From a bacterium (lineage in GTDB: Bacteria; SZUA-79; Acidulodesulfobacterales; Acidulodesulfobacteraceae), in contig JAJYHI010000136.1 of the NCBI GenBank assembly GCA_021784835.1, forward strand, positions 1 to 7,995: a DNA stretch of 7,995 nucleotides, in the 5' to 3' direction. Both the position numbers and the translations under genes were made by a program. The notes under the pieces are model-generated. The model was not told the origin of the DNA. It saw only the letters and a program-made list of their open reading frames with translations, and made no database searches. The number at the start of each line of letters is the position of its first letter. Within the stretch, counting starts at the first letter, position 1. Shown here piece after piece: positions 1 to 5,605 of the stretch.

Positions 1-289
1 GCGTAAGATAAAATATAAAGCTCAAAAGCTTATAAGAAAAATACAGTCCTATCGATATAAGAACCGCGCCTATTATCAATTTAACGGTGAATATCGGCAC
101 GGTTTTAATGAGGGCTATGCCTCCTATAAAAAGAATTATAAGAGTGCCGATAAATCCTGTTAGTCCTCCGGCTAGGGCGCTGGAAAGACCAACGTCTTCT
201 CCGACCACGAAAACTATTGCTGCGACCTCGCTGAGTTCTACTATAGCAACCGAAAATACGGCTATAAATATAAGTATGCTGAAATTCAT
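1..289 (-). CDS. Partial multi-spanning membrane protein, resembles COG4280 family
   Basis: This is the N-terminal 96 codons of a gene that runs off the left edge. The translation starts MNFSILIFIAVF and is almost entirely hydrophobic, with three likely membrane segments (about residues 3-28, 38-58 and 64-92). An acidic pattern, VELSEVAA, lies in the first segment at about residues 18-25, followed by a short loop VGEDVGLSSAL. The run of an acidic first helix, a small-residue second helix (AGGLTGFIGTL) and a third helix ending in SYKLL resembles the uncharacterised COG4280 membrane proteins, and more distantly TMEM165/Gdt1 cation transporters. That match is from memory and is not strong. The ATG at 289 is the only methionine codon in the visible part, and it opens the first helix. 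No Shine-Dalgarno sequence precedes it. The gene diverges from tusA. Its function and substrate are unknown. Confidence 0.75.
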   Translation of the reverse strand, partial: MNFSILIFIAVFSVAIVELSEVAAIVFVVGEDVGLSSALAGGLTGFIGTLIILFIGGIALIKTVPIFTVKLIIGAVLISIGLYFSYKLLSFIFYLT

Positions 290-326
290 AGACGATATTA
301 TATCAGATAACAATCGGGAATGACAA
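290..326 (-). promoter_or_regulatory. Extended -10 promoter for the leftward membrane-protein gene
   Basis: On the minus strand, TTGTCA (326-321; 5 of 6 to the -35 consensus) is followed after 18 bases by a perfect TATAAT (302-297). The TATAAT is preceded by TGA, which makes an extended -10 element (TGnTATAAT). Seven bases separate the end of the -10 from the ATG at 289, so transcription should start at or next to the start codon. This predicts a leaderless or nearly leaderless mRNA, consistent with the missing ribosome binding site. Confidence 0.6.
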
Positions 327-358
327 TATAGAAACGGGATATTTTTTATTTTTTCCTA

Positions 359-387
359 TTGACTTTTTGACAGCGAAGTAATAAGCT
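359..387 (+). promoter_or_regulatory. Possible sigma70-type promoter for tusA
   Basis: TTGACT (359-364) is followed after 17 bases by TAAGCT (382-387), a modest -10. A perfect TTGACA lies just downstream at 367-372, but I see no convincing -10 at the correct distance from it; TAAGAT at 394-399 is 21 bases away. The region is AT-rich and directly precedes tusA, so a promoter is expected here. Which hexamers are used is uncertain. Confidence 0.35.
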
Positions 388-410
388 AAAAAATAAGATT
401 TAAAATTAAC

Positions 411-417
411 GAGGAGG
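411..417 (+). promoter_or_regulatory. Strong Shine-Dalgarno sequence of tusA
   Basis: GAGGAGG lies 7 bases before the tusA ATG at 425, at near-ideal complementarity and spacing. It fixes the tusA start and is the only strong ribosome binding site in front of any gene in this window. That suggests tusA is translated much more strongly than its neighbours. Confidence 0.85.
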
Positions 418-424
418 AAACATT

Positions 425-658
425 ATGGCAGTAACCCCTAACAAAACACTTGACGCAAGCGGCTTATCGTGTCCATTGCCGATAGTTAAGACTAAAAAAG
501 AAATCGATACGATGACTTCGGGACAGGTTTTAGAAGTAATTTCAACCGACCCCGGTTCTAAAAACGATATGACGGCATGGTGCAACAGAACCGGCAACAA
601 ACTGCTGGAATCTTCGGAAGAGGGCGGAAAGTTCAAATTTTATGTCCAAAAGTCTTAA
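425..658 (+). CDS. tusA: TusA/SirA-like sulfur carrier protein
   Basis: A 77-residue protein of the usual TusA length. The family carries sulfur as a persulfide on a conserved cysteine and passes it between sulfurtransferases, for tRNA thiolation, molybdenum cofactor synthesis or, in sulfur oxidisers and reducers, central sulfur metabolism. The signature is visible: LDASGLSCPLPIVKTKK, with the CPxP motif at residues 16-19 and Cys16 as the sulfur-accepting residue. The second half keeps the family's STDPG turn (40-44) and has a second cysteine, Cys53, in the context AWCNRTGN. Many TusA-like proteins of sulfur-metabolising bacteria carry a cysteine in this position, but which TusA subtype this is cannot be decided here. 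It is soluble and cytoplasmic. The gene is probably monocistronic or first in a unit, since 102 bases separate it from the next gene and a new promoter candidate lies in the gap. Confidence 0.93.
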   Translation: MAVTPNKTLDASGLSCPLPIVKTKKEIDTMTSGQVLEVISTDPGSKNDMTAWCNRTGNKLLESSEEGGKFKFYVQKS

Positions 659-680
659 TAGGGGCAATTTCGACCGATTT

Positions 681-708
681 TGGACACACTAAAAAGTCGT
701 ATTATTAT
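681..708 (+). promoter_or_regulatory. Candidate promoter for the GspB-like/secretin/tatC unit
   Basis: TGGACA (681-686; 5 of 6) and TATTAT (703-708; 5 of 6) are separated by 16 bases. The predicted transcription start is about 715, so the mRNA would begin with the GGGG-rich hairpin at 716-736. It is the best promoter match between tusA and the downstream secretin genes. Confidence 0.45.
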
Positions 709-715
709 ATTTAGA

Positions 716-736
716 GGGGTGGATTTTATCCGCCCC
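716..736 (+). other. Stem-loop between tusA and the secretin unit
   Basis: GGGGTGGA (716-723) pairs with TCCGCCCC (729-736) around a 5-base loop TTTTA, giving 8 pairs, one of them G-U. No T-run follows (next bases GTTGCATAAA), so it is not a standard intrinsic terminator. It could protect the 3' end of tusA mRNA. If the promoter at 681-708 is real, it would instead be a hairpin at the very 5' end of the downstream mRNA. Confidence 0.5.
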
Positions 737-760
737 GTTGCATAAAAATGAACGCCGGCG

Positions 761-1126
761 ATGACGATAATGAAAAAGATATCTGCTTATATTTTTGATT
801 CAATCATCTTTTTTATTATTTTGTTTCAATTATTAAATACAGATGTCTGTTTCGGGTTGAAAAATCCGTTTATATCTCCTTTTAAGGTAAAGCAATATAA
901 AAATTTTAGCGAAAATCCTCTGAACGGGCTTAACCTTCAGGCTATAGTGAGCGGTTCGGACCCTGATAAAAATATTGCCGTTATTAACGGAAATCCTTAT
1001 TACGCAGGCTCGAAAATTATGGGGAAAACCATAGTGGAAATTACTAAGCGTGCCGTGATAATTAAACTTAAAGATGGAAAAATAGTTAAACTTATACTCT
1101 CCAAATTTGAAGGATTTAAAAAATAA
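761..1126 (+). CDS. GspB/MshK/PilP-like periplasmic assembly protein
   Basis: A 121-residue protein with one N-terminal hydrophobic segment (about residues 8-27), then a short linker and a small beta-rich domain at about 58-115. That domain has the pattern LQAIVSGSDPDKNIAVING, then a glycine-spaced GSKIMGKTIVEI and a hydrophobic strand VIIKLKDGKIVKL. This is the layout of the GspB/MshK C-terminal domain and of the related PilP and GspC homology regions, which bridge the inner-membrane platform to the secretin. Family members are divergent, so the exact name is open. The position directly upstream of a secretin supports the call. The start could be ATG 761 or the in-frame ATG 770, which gives a typical MKK signal start; neither has a clear Shine-Dalgarno sequence. 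An in-frame stop at 749-751 rules out a longer form. It ends 14 bases before the secretin gene. Confidence 0.65.
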   Translation: MTIMKKISAYIFDSIIFFIILFQLLNTDVCFGLKNPFISPFKVKQYKNFSENPLNGLNLQAIVSGSDPDKNIAVINGNPYYAGSKIMGKTIVEITKRAVIIKLKDGKIVKLILSKFEGFKK

Positions 1127-1140
1127 TAAATAATAAACTT

Positions 1141-2508
1141 ATGATTTTTAAGTCCAGAAACCGTATTATTTTTTATATTTACCCGCTGTTGCTTGTCCTC
1201 ATCCTTTTTTTTATTTTTTCCGGCCAATGCGAAAATGCCCGCGCTTTCAAAGCGCGGATAAGCGGCGCTTCCTCCTCCGGTTCTTCAGGTTTCGGTTCTA
1301 TAGGCGGCATTAAAATGCCCGACCAAAAAATTACTATCGAAGGCAATGATATCCCGCTCAGACCTTTAATAATAGGAATATGCCATGAATTCAGGCTGAA
1401 TTATGTTTTAAGCAGTTCGGTTAACGGCAGTGCGACCCTCCACATAAGAAACATACCTCTGCCGAATGCCCTGTTGATTATTTTAAGAGCAGGAAATTTG
1501 GGATACAGCGTGAACAAGGGGATTTTGTTTATAGGCCCTCGTTCATCTCTTAAAAATAATTATATATATTACAAGATAAATCTAAAATATATTCAGGCTA
1601 AAAACGTTCTTACCGACCTGACGCCCGTTTTGCCGGAGGGAGCAAAGGCTTACGCTTCCCCGCATGGCAATTCGATATTCGTTTACGATATCCCTTCTAA
1701 CATAAAAAAAATAAAGCGAATAGTAAGAAATTTAGATGTTAAAAAAAGGGTTGTTCTTTTAAATGCAAAGATTGTGGATATATCCGATAATTTTGCGCGT
1801 AATTTGGGTGTAGCATGGTCTTTATCCCCAAGTCTTAATAATACTATTACTTCGACAACTTACGGTCCAATTGAGTATGCTCCATCTGCTCCTACCCCTA
1901 GTTTTAATCTTAATATAGGATCTGCATTTCAAAACTTTGGTATTATATCAGCTCAATTAGATTTAGGGCAGCAGATAGGCTGGGATAAGGTTGTGGATTC
2001 CCCGAGTGTTTCCGTTGTCAGCGGTAAGCCCGCAACAATAAATTCAAGTCTTTTAATGTATTATGTGGCATATACCGCGGCCGGTCCCGGTACAACGACA
2101 ACCCCGTCTCCTTCGGGAACGGGCGGTACGACGGTTATAGCCCAAGAACCTGTAACATCCACTCTTCAGACAATAACGATAGGTATTACCTTGACCGTAA
2201 CGCCAATAGTCGAGAGCAAAAATGATATATTGCTAAATGTAACTCTTACTTATTCTTCGCCATCGACTTCCCAGGGTATCAATGGATTTCCTGCTGTTAA
2301 CAATAAAAGCGTTACGACTACTGTTGCAGTTAAAAATAATTCCACTTTAGTTATCGGTGGTATTTTATCTATGGAAAAATCCCATAACAACAATGGGATT
2401 CCAATTTTATCTCAGATACCTGTTTTGGGGTATTTGTTTTCTTCACATCAGAGAAGCATCTCGAAAGAGCAGTTAATGGTCTTTATTTCTCCGAAAATAG
2501 TAAATTAG
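1141..2508 (+). CDS. Secretin, outer-membrane pore (PilQ/MshL/GspD family)
   Basis: A 455-residue secretin, which forms the large multimeric outer-membrane channel of type IV pili or type II-like secretion systems. Order: signal region (hydrophobic 10-27; an Ala-x-Ala site at 33-35 could be the cleavage site), a Gly/Ser-rich stretch at 41-56, an N0/STN-like domain at about 60-132, one N1-type domain at about 143-200 (YYKINLKYIQAKNVL, ending IKRIVRNLDV), then the secretin domain from about 203 to the end. Family hallmarks include VVDSPSVSVVSGKPATI (284-300), LVIGGILS (403-410), the motif GIPILSQIPVLGYLF (419-433), and QLMVFISPKIV at the end. It is short for the family: no AMIN domain and only one N1-type domain, so MshL-like or minimal. 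A Thr/Ser/Pro/Gly-rich insertion at 313-340 interrupts the secretin domain. No Shine-Dalgarno sequence precedes the ATG; translation may be coupled to the gene 14 bases upstream. Confidence 0.93.
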   Translation: MIFKSRNRIIFYIYPLLLVLILFFIFSGQCENARAFKARISGASSSGSSGFGSIGGIKMPDQKITIEGNDIPLRPLIIGICHEFRLNYVLSSSVNGSATLHIRNIPLPNALLIILRAGNLGYSVNKGILFIGPRSSLKNNYIYYKINLKYIQAKNVLTDLTPVLPEGAKAYASPHGNSIFVYDIPSNIKKIKRIVRNLDVKKRVVLLNAKIVDISDNFARNLGVAWSLSPSLNNTITSTTYGPIEYAPSAPTPSFNLNIGSAFQNFGIISAQLDLGQQIGWDKVVDSPSVSVVSGKPATINSSLLMYYVAYTAAGPGTTTTPSPSGTGGTTVIAQEPVTSTLQTITIGITLTVTPIVESKNDILLNVTLTYSSPSTSQGINGFPAVNNKSVTTTVAVKNNSTLVIGGILSMEKSHNNNGIPILSQIPVLGYLFSSHQRSISKEQLMVFISPKIVN

Positions 2509-2530
2509 CCGGCCAAACAAAATAATTCAG

Positions 2531-3415
2531 ATGGGCGTTAAAAAAATCGAAAAAAAAGAAGAAAACGTTAAAGCCGAAGGAAGAATGCCTTTTTTAGAGC
2601 ATTTTTCGGAATTAAGAAAGAGAATATTTTATATATTTATAGCGCTCGTTGTATGCATGGGTTTTTCGTGGCGGCTTTCCTATAAGGCGATAAACCTCAT
2701 AGAAACCCCGTTGGAAAAGCCGACGTATATTACGTATTTTTCCGGATACGCAAAAAATGTTATAAAAGAAAAAACCCCCTCGGTTTATTATGCGTTCGGG
2801 CTAAATAAAACCCCTAAAAAATTCACAAAACATATCCTGCATTACTCAAAACCTCTGGAACCTTTTTTTATGCAGGTAAAAGTATCCCTCATTCTCGGGT
2901 TTATGCTCGCCCTCCCTTTTATATTGTTTCAATTCTGGCAGTTTATAAAGCCCGGTCTTTTAAAAAAGGAAAGAATGTATTTACTGCCTTTTTTGTTTTT
3001 CGGAACGCTGTTCTTTATTTCAGGCGTAATTTTTATGGTTTTTTATATATGGCCAGCCGTTATTAATTTTTCCCTGAGTTATCAGAGCCCGAACCTGTCG
3101 CCGCTGATAAATTTGACCCATTATATTAATTTTGCCTTGAGGCTGGGATTGATATTCGGATTGATATTCGAACTGCCGTTAGTGTCCGCTCTCTTTTCCC
3201 TCGCCGGAATATTAAAACCCGGGTTTCTGAAGAAATATAGAAAATATGCCCTGATAATAAGCCTTATTATTGCCGCTTTTCATGCCGATATAGTCACTAT
3301 GTTTTTTATAGCGGTGCCGCTTTATTCGATGTACGAGATCAGTATTTTTATATCTTCCCTTATATGGAAATTCAAAAAGAAGCCGTCCGCCGAAGTATCG
3401 CCGTCCGTTCATTAA
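2531..3415 (+). CDS. tatC: Sec-independent protein translocase subunit TatC
   Basis: TatC is the inner-membrane receptor for twin-arginine signal peptides. The N-terminal motif PFLEHFSELRKRI (20-32), QFWQFIKPGL (134-143), KKER (145-148), GLIFELP (210-216) and the DIV...PLYSMYEI region (253-270) define the family, with six expected membrane helices. Residues matching E. coli Glu15, Pro48, Phe94, Glu103, Glu170 and Asp211 are kept (Glu27, Pro60, Phe138, Glu147, Glu214, Asp253). Two features are odd. The first periplasmic loop (about 61-110) is roughly 30 residues longer than in E. coli. The usual TPPD before the fifth-to-sixth helix turn reads FHAD, and the position of Gln215 is Met257. The start is uncertain: ATG 2531 has no Shine-Dalgarno sequence, while the in-frame ATG 2585 (Met19, just before the conserved motif) follows AAGGA, though at only 3 bases. 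It lies 22 bases after the secretin gene. Confidence 0.93.
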   Translation: MGVKKIEKKEENVKAEGRMPFLEHFSELRKRIFYIFIALVVCMGFSWRLSYKAINLIETPLEKPTYITYFSGYAKNVIKEKTPSVYYAFGLNKTPKKFTKHILHYSKPLEPFFMQVKVSLILGFMLALPFILFQFWQFIKPGLLKKERMYLLPFLFFGTLFFISGVIFMVFYIWPAVINFSLSYQSPNLSPLINLTHYINFALRLGLIFGLIFELPLVSALFSLAGILKPGFLKKYRKYALIISLIIAAFHADIVTMFFIAVPLYSMYEISIFISSLIWKFKKKPSAEVSPSVH

Positions 3416-3416
3416 C

Positions 3417-4013
3417 CTAACCGCCCATAGAAAATACGAACCCTTTTACGTCTGCTTTAATATCGGGAAAAGATTTTTTGCTTGCTTTAATAGAAACATA
3501 GTCTATCGTAAAAATTCTTTTCATAGAGTTTATGTTTTTAATGAATTCTACCGTTTTATTGAAGCCTCCCGTTATTGAAATGTTGACCGGCAGAGCCATT
3601 ACGCTTTCATACTTGACAGGTTTTCCGAAATTTATATTTTCTATGGCAAAATTATCCGCAGGTTTATTCAACGCTATATTTTTAATTAAATCCGCAACTA
3701 TAAAAGTCTTAGGAAGCATAATTTCTTCGTTTTTTAATTTTAATTTTAATGCCGCAATTTGATTTTTAAGACCGTATAAACTATTTTTTTCGCGCGAAAG
3801 GGATCCGGTCGTGTTTTTTATCGTATTGATCCGGTTTTTTAGCTTTAATATCGCCATATCTTTTGCAGCGATATTTTTCTCTACGGCGTTTAAAAATATA
3901 TCCTGATTTATTAAATAAATAAAAACGAAAGCCATAAGTATAACCAAGATTATTTTATTGGTTCTGAAGTATGCCGGTATTTTTTTTATCTCTTCGAGCG
4001 GCCTCATTATCAT
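3417..4013 (-). CDS. pilO: PilO-like pilus/secretion alignment protein
   Basis: A 198-residue bitopic protein with the PilO/MshJ/GspM plan. It has a short basic cytoplasmic tail, one membrane helix (about 20-37), a Lys/Asn-rich coiled coil (about 45-98) and a periplasmic ferredoxin-like domain (about 100-198). Landmarks are ML-PKTFIVADLIKNIA (99-114), LPVNISITGGF (141-151) and FIKNINSMKRIFTIDYVSI (157-175), which match the family pattern LPV-x-I-x-x-x-G at the core strand and the following helix. PilO dimerises with PilN in the periplasm and positions the secretin-linking protein. Its ATG at 4013 overlaps the pilN stop by 4 bases (ATGA), so the two are translationally coupled. It is last in its unit. 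Its stop codon is one base from the tatC stop on the other strand, with no terminator visible between them. Confidence 0.8.
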   Translation of the reverse strand: MIMRPLEEIKKIPAYFRTNKIILVILMAFVFIYLINQDIFLNAVEKNIAAKDMAILKLKNRINTIKNTTGSLSREKNSLYGLKNQIAALKLKLKNEEIMLPKTFIVADLIKNIALNKPADNFAIENINFGKPVKYESVMALPVNISITGGFNKTVEFIKNINSMKRIFTIDYVSIKASKKSFPDIKADVKGFVFSMGG

Positions 4014-4615
4014 TTTTTATTATTAAAGTTAATATTCCGGATATTTAAAAAGGCTTTTAAATCAAAAGAATAAAAAGTATTGCCGCCGATAATCTTTCTT
4101 TGCGCTTCCGTAAGCGTTATCTTCGTAAATAACCCTGTATTTTTAAGATTATTTATATAAGTTGAAATTCCTGACAGCGATACGCTGTTTCCGTTTATTG
4201 CTATAATACCCTTTTCGAGAGATAATCCGCTCATCCATACCCCGTCGGGAGACGCCGCGACTATCTCGCTTATTTTCTTATTCCATGCAACTTTAAGTTT
4301 TTTAAGGGAGTCTATGACCGATATTTTTTTTTGTATTGCCTCCAAAAGAATTTTTCTTTTATCTATTGCGGATTCGAATGTTTCGTTTAAAATGTTTTTT
4401 GTTTTGAGTACGGTCAACCGTTGATTTAGCCGCGACAGATAATTTTTTTTATAATTGTTGTTGAGAACGAATGTTAAATCCAATAAAACTATAAATATAA
4501 GATAACCTGTAATTAAAAAAAATATTACGAGCCTTTTCCTGCTTTTTGCAATGCGGCTCCTGTCTTTAGCAGGCAATAAATTAATCCTTGTCTTTTCCGA
4601 ATTCTTCTTTTTCAT
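4010..4615 (-). CDS. pilN: PilN-like pilus/secretion alignment protein
   Basis: A 201-residue bitopic protein with the PilN arrangement. INLLP at residues 11-15 is the conserved cytoplasmic peptide that inserts into PilM in characterised systems. After it come one membrane helix (about 28-50), a coiled coil (about 52-110) and a small periplasmic domain from about 112. The periplasmic domain has the characteristic PDGVWMSGLSLEKG (123-136), IAINGNSVS (138-146) and YINNLKNTGLF (153-163), matching the family pattern P-x-x-V-W followed by I-x-G and N-L-x-x-S/T-x-x-F. The gene is 12 bases downstream of pilM and overlaps pilO by 4 bases. Only a weak GAAG-type ribosome binding site precedes it. The intact INLLP motif argues that the PilM partner encoded just upstream is its real partner. 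Confidence 0.85.
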   Translation of the reverse strand: MKKKNSEKTRINLLPAKDRSRIAKSRKRLVIFFLITGYLIFIVLLDLTFVLNNNYKKNYLSRLNQRLTVLKTKNILNETFESAIDKRKILLEAIQKKISVIDSLKKLKVAWNKKISEIVAASPDGVWMSGLSLEKGIIAINGNSVSLSGISTYINNLKNTGLFTKITLTEAQRKIIGGNTFYSFDLKAFLNIRNINFNNKK

Positions 4616-4627
4616 TTATTCTTCTAT

Positions 4628-5581
4628 TCATCTATTAATGATCAATCCGAATGTAGTCCACATTTCTTCCAGCGGCTTGAAAAATTCGTAATCTTCGTTT
4701 ATATTGCGGTTTTTTAATCTTTCGGATAAATAAAACGAATGTTTTCCTGAGTTTATAAGATTCAGGATTGAAACCGAATAAGCCCTAAAAGCCGTAGCCT
4801 CGGAAATCTTTGTGTCAAACCCGTTTTTACCGGAAAAAATGCCCGTGAGAATAATTTTGTCTATAGGAGGCAGAGATTTTCCGGCAAAATAGAAATCTAT
4901 AGTTCTTTTTAATTCATCTGCTATAAGGTTTGAAGCTTCATCGTAATTTTGATTTTTTAAGCTTAATCCGTCCGCAGTTCTTTCAAAATTAACGGCGTTA
5001 TTTAATATTATGACTATTTTTATAGATTTATCGCCTATGTCGCAAAGCAAGAGATGGCCGGTTTGATTTTTATTTATATATCTTATATTATTATAAATCG
5101 ATACTGTTTTACATTCTATCGATTTTATTCTAATTTCCGACCTATCGAATATTTCTTCAAAATTTTTTATATCGTCCTCTTTTGAGGCAAACGCCGTAAC
5201 GCTTAAAGTTCCGTTTCCGGATTCATCTATTTTTTCGGTATATATATAATCGAATACGCACTGGGATACCGGAAAAGGAAGAAGTTTTTTAAGTTCATAT
5301 TCGACGGCGATTCTGAGGTCGGATTCGGGCATATTCGGCAAAAAAAAATTAAAACTGTAAACCGAGTTCCCGTTAATGGAAGTTATTACATTTTTCCTGC
5401 CGATTTTATTTTCGTTCATAATTTTACTGAGATTCATAGATACCGAGTTTATATCCCGGTAATCCAAACCGTCGACGGTTGCGTTTACAAAATTATTCAA
5501 AAAATAACCGCGTCTTTTTTTGAGAATTTCAAGTATTTTAAACTGGTTGTAATCAATTTCTACGGCGGTAAAAATTTTCAT
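4628..5581 (-). CDS. pilM: PilM/MshI-like actin-fold assembly ATPase family protein
   Basis: A 317-residue cytoplasmic actin-like protein of the PilM/MshI type, which docks on the PilN N-terminus and links the platform to the cytoplasmic motor. Family traits: an N-terminal strand-turn-strand AVEIDYNQFKILEI (6-19), the region IAVEYELKKLLPFPVSQCVFDY (starts at 91), the second phosphate-type motif CDIGDKSIKIVII (180-192), ELKRTIDFYFAG (223-234), ILTGIFSG (244-251) and a C-terminal WTTFGLIINR that replaces the usual ALGLALR end. Two nucleotide-contact motifs look weakened. The first phosphate loop has Asp10 where a glycine is usual, and ILTGIFSG lacks the usual paired glycines. Length is slightly below the roughly 350 residues of typical PilM. 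The ATG at 5581 has no Shine-Dalgarno sequence and lies 24 bases after the recJ stop codon. Confidence 0.85.
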   Translation of the reverse strand: MKIFTAVEIDYNQFKILEILKKRRGYFLNNFVNATVDGLDYRDINSVSMNLSKIMNENKIGRKNVITSINGNSVYSFNFFLPNMPESDLRIAVEYELKKLLPFPVSQCVFDYIYTEKIDESGNGTLSVTAFASKEDDIKNFEEIFDRSEIRIKSIECKTVSIYNNIRYINKNQTGHLLLCDIGDKSIKIVIILNNAVNFERTADGLSLKNQNYDEASNLIADELKRTIDFYFAGKSLPPIDKIILTGIFSGKNGFDTKISEATAFRAYSVSILNLINSGKHSFYLSERLKNRNINEDYEFFKPLEEMWTTFGLIINR

Positions 5582-5605
5582 AATAATAAATAAAATGTAT
5601 CAGTA

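Noticed and set aside
87..323. Plus-strand 78-codon open frame over the left-edge gene
   Set aside because: It is antisense to a clear membrane protein with its own promoter; the translation is Pro/Thr/Ser-rich without domain features, as expected of a shadow frame.
406..636. Minus-strand open frame across tusA
   Set aside because: tusA is unmistakable, with the CPxP motif and a strong ribosome binding site; the reverse frame has no start signal or recognisable family.
716..736. Hairpin as an intrinsic terminator of tusA
   Set aside because: The stem is adequate but no T-run follows, so I list it as a stem-loop and not as a terminator.
748..798. Mini-ORF (16 codons, ATG AAC GCC GGC) overlapping the start of the GspB-like gene
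   Set aside because: There is no ribosome binding site; the acidic peptide has no known counterpart, and it could arise by chance. It would only matter if conserved as a leader peptide.
1213..1245. Secretin as a lipoprotein, with Cys30 as lipidated residue
   Set aside because: The residues before Cys30 (SGQ) do not fit a lipobox, whereas an Ala-x-Ala signal peptidase I site lies at residues 33-35.
3146..3169. Perfect 12-base tandem repeat GGATTGATATTC inside tatC
   Set aside because: It encodes GLIFGLIF, whose length and positions match the conserved TatC helix, so it is a chance codon match in a conserved repeat-like helix and not an expansion.
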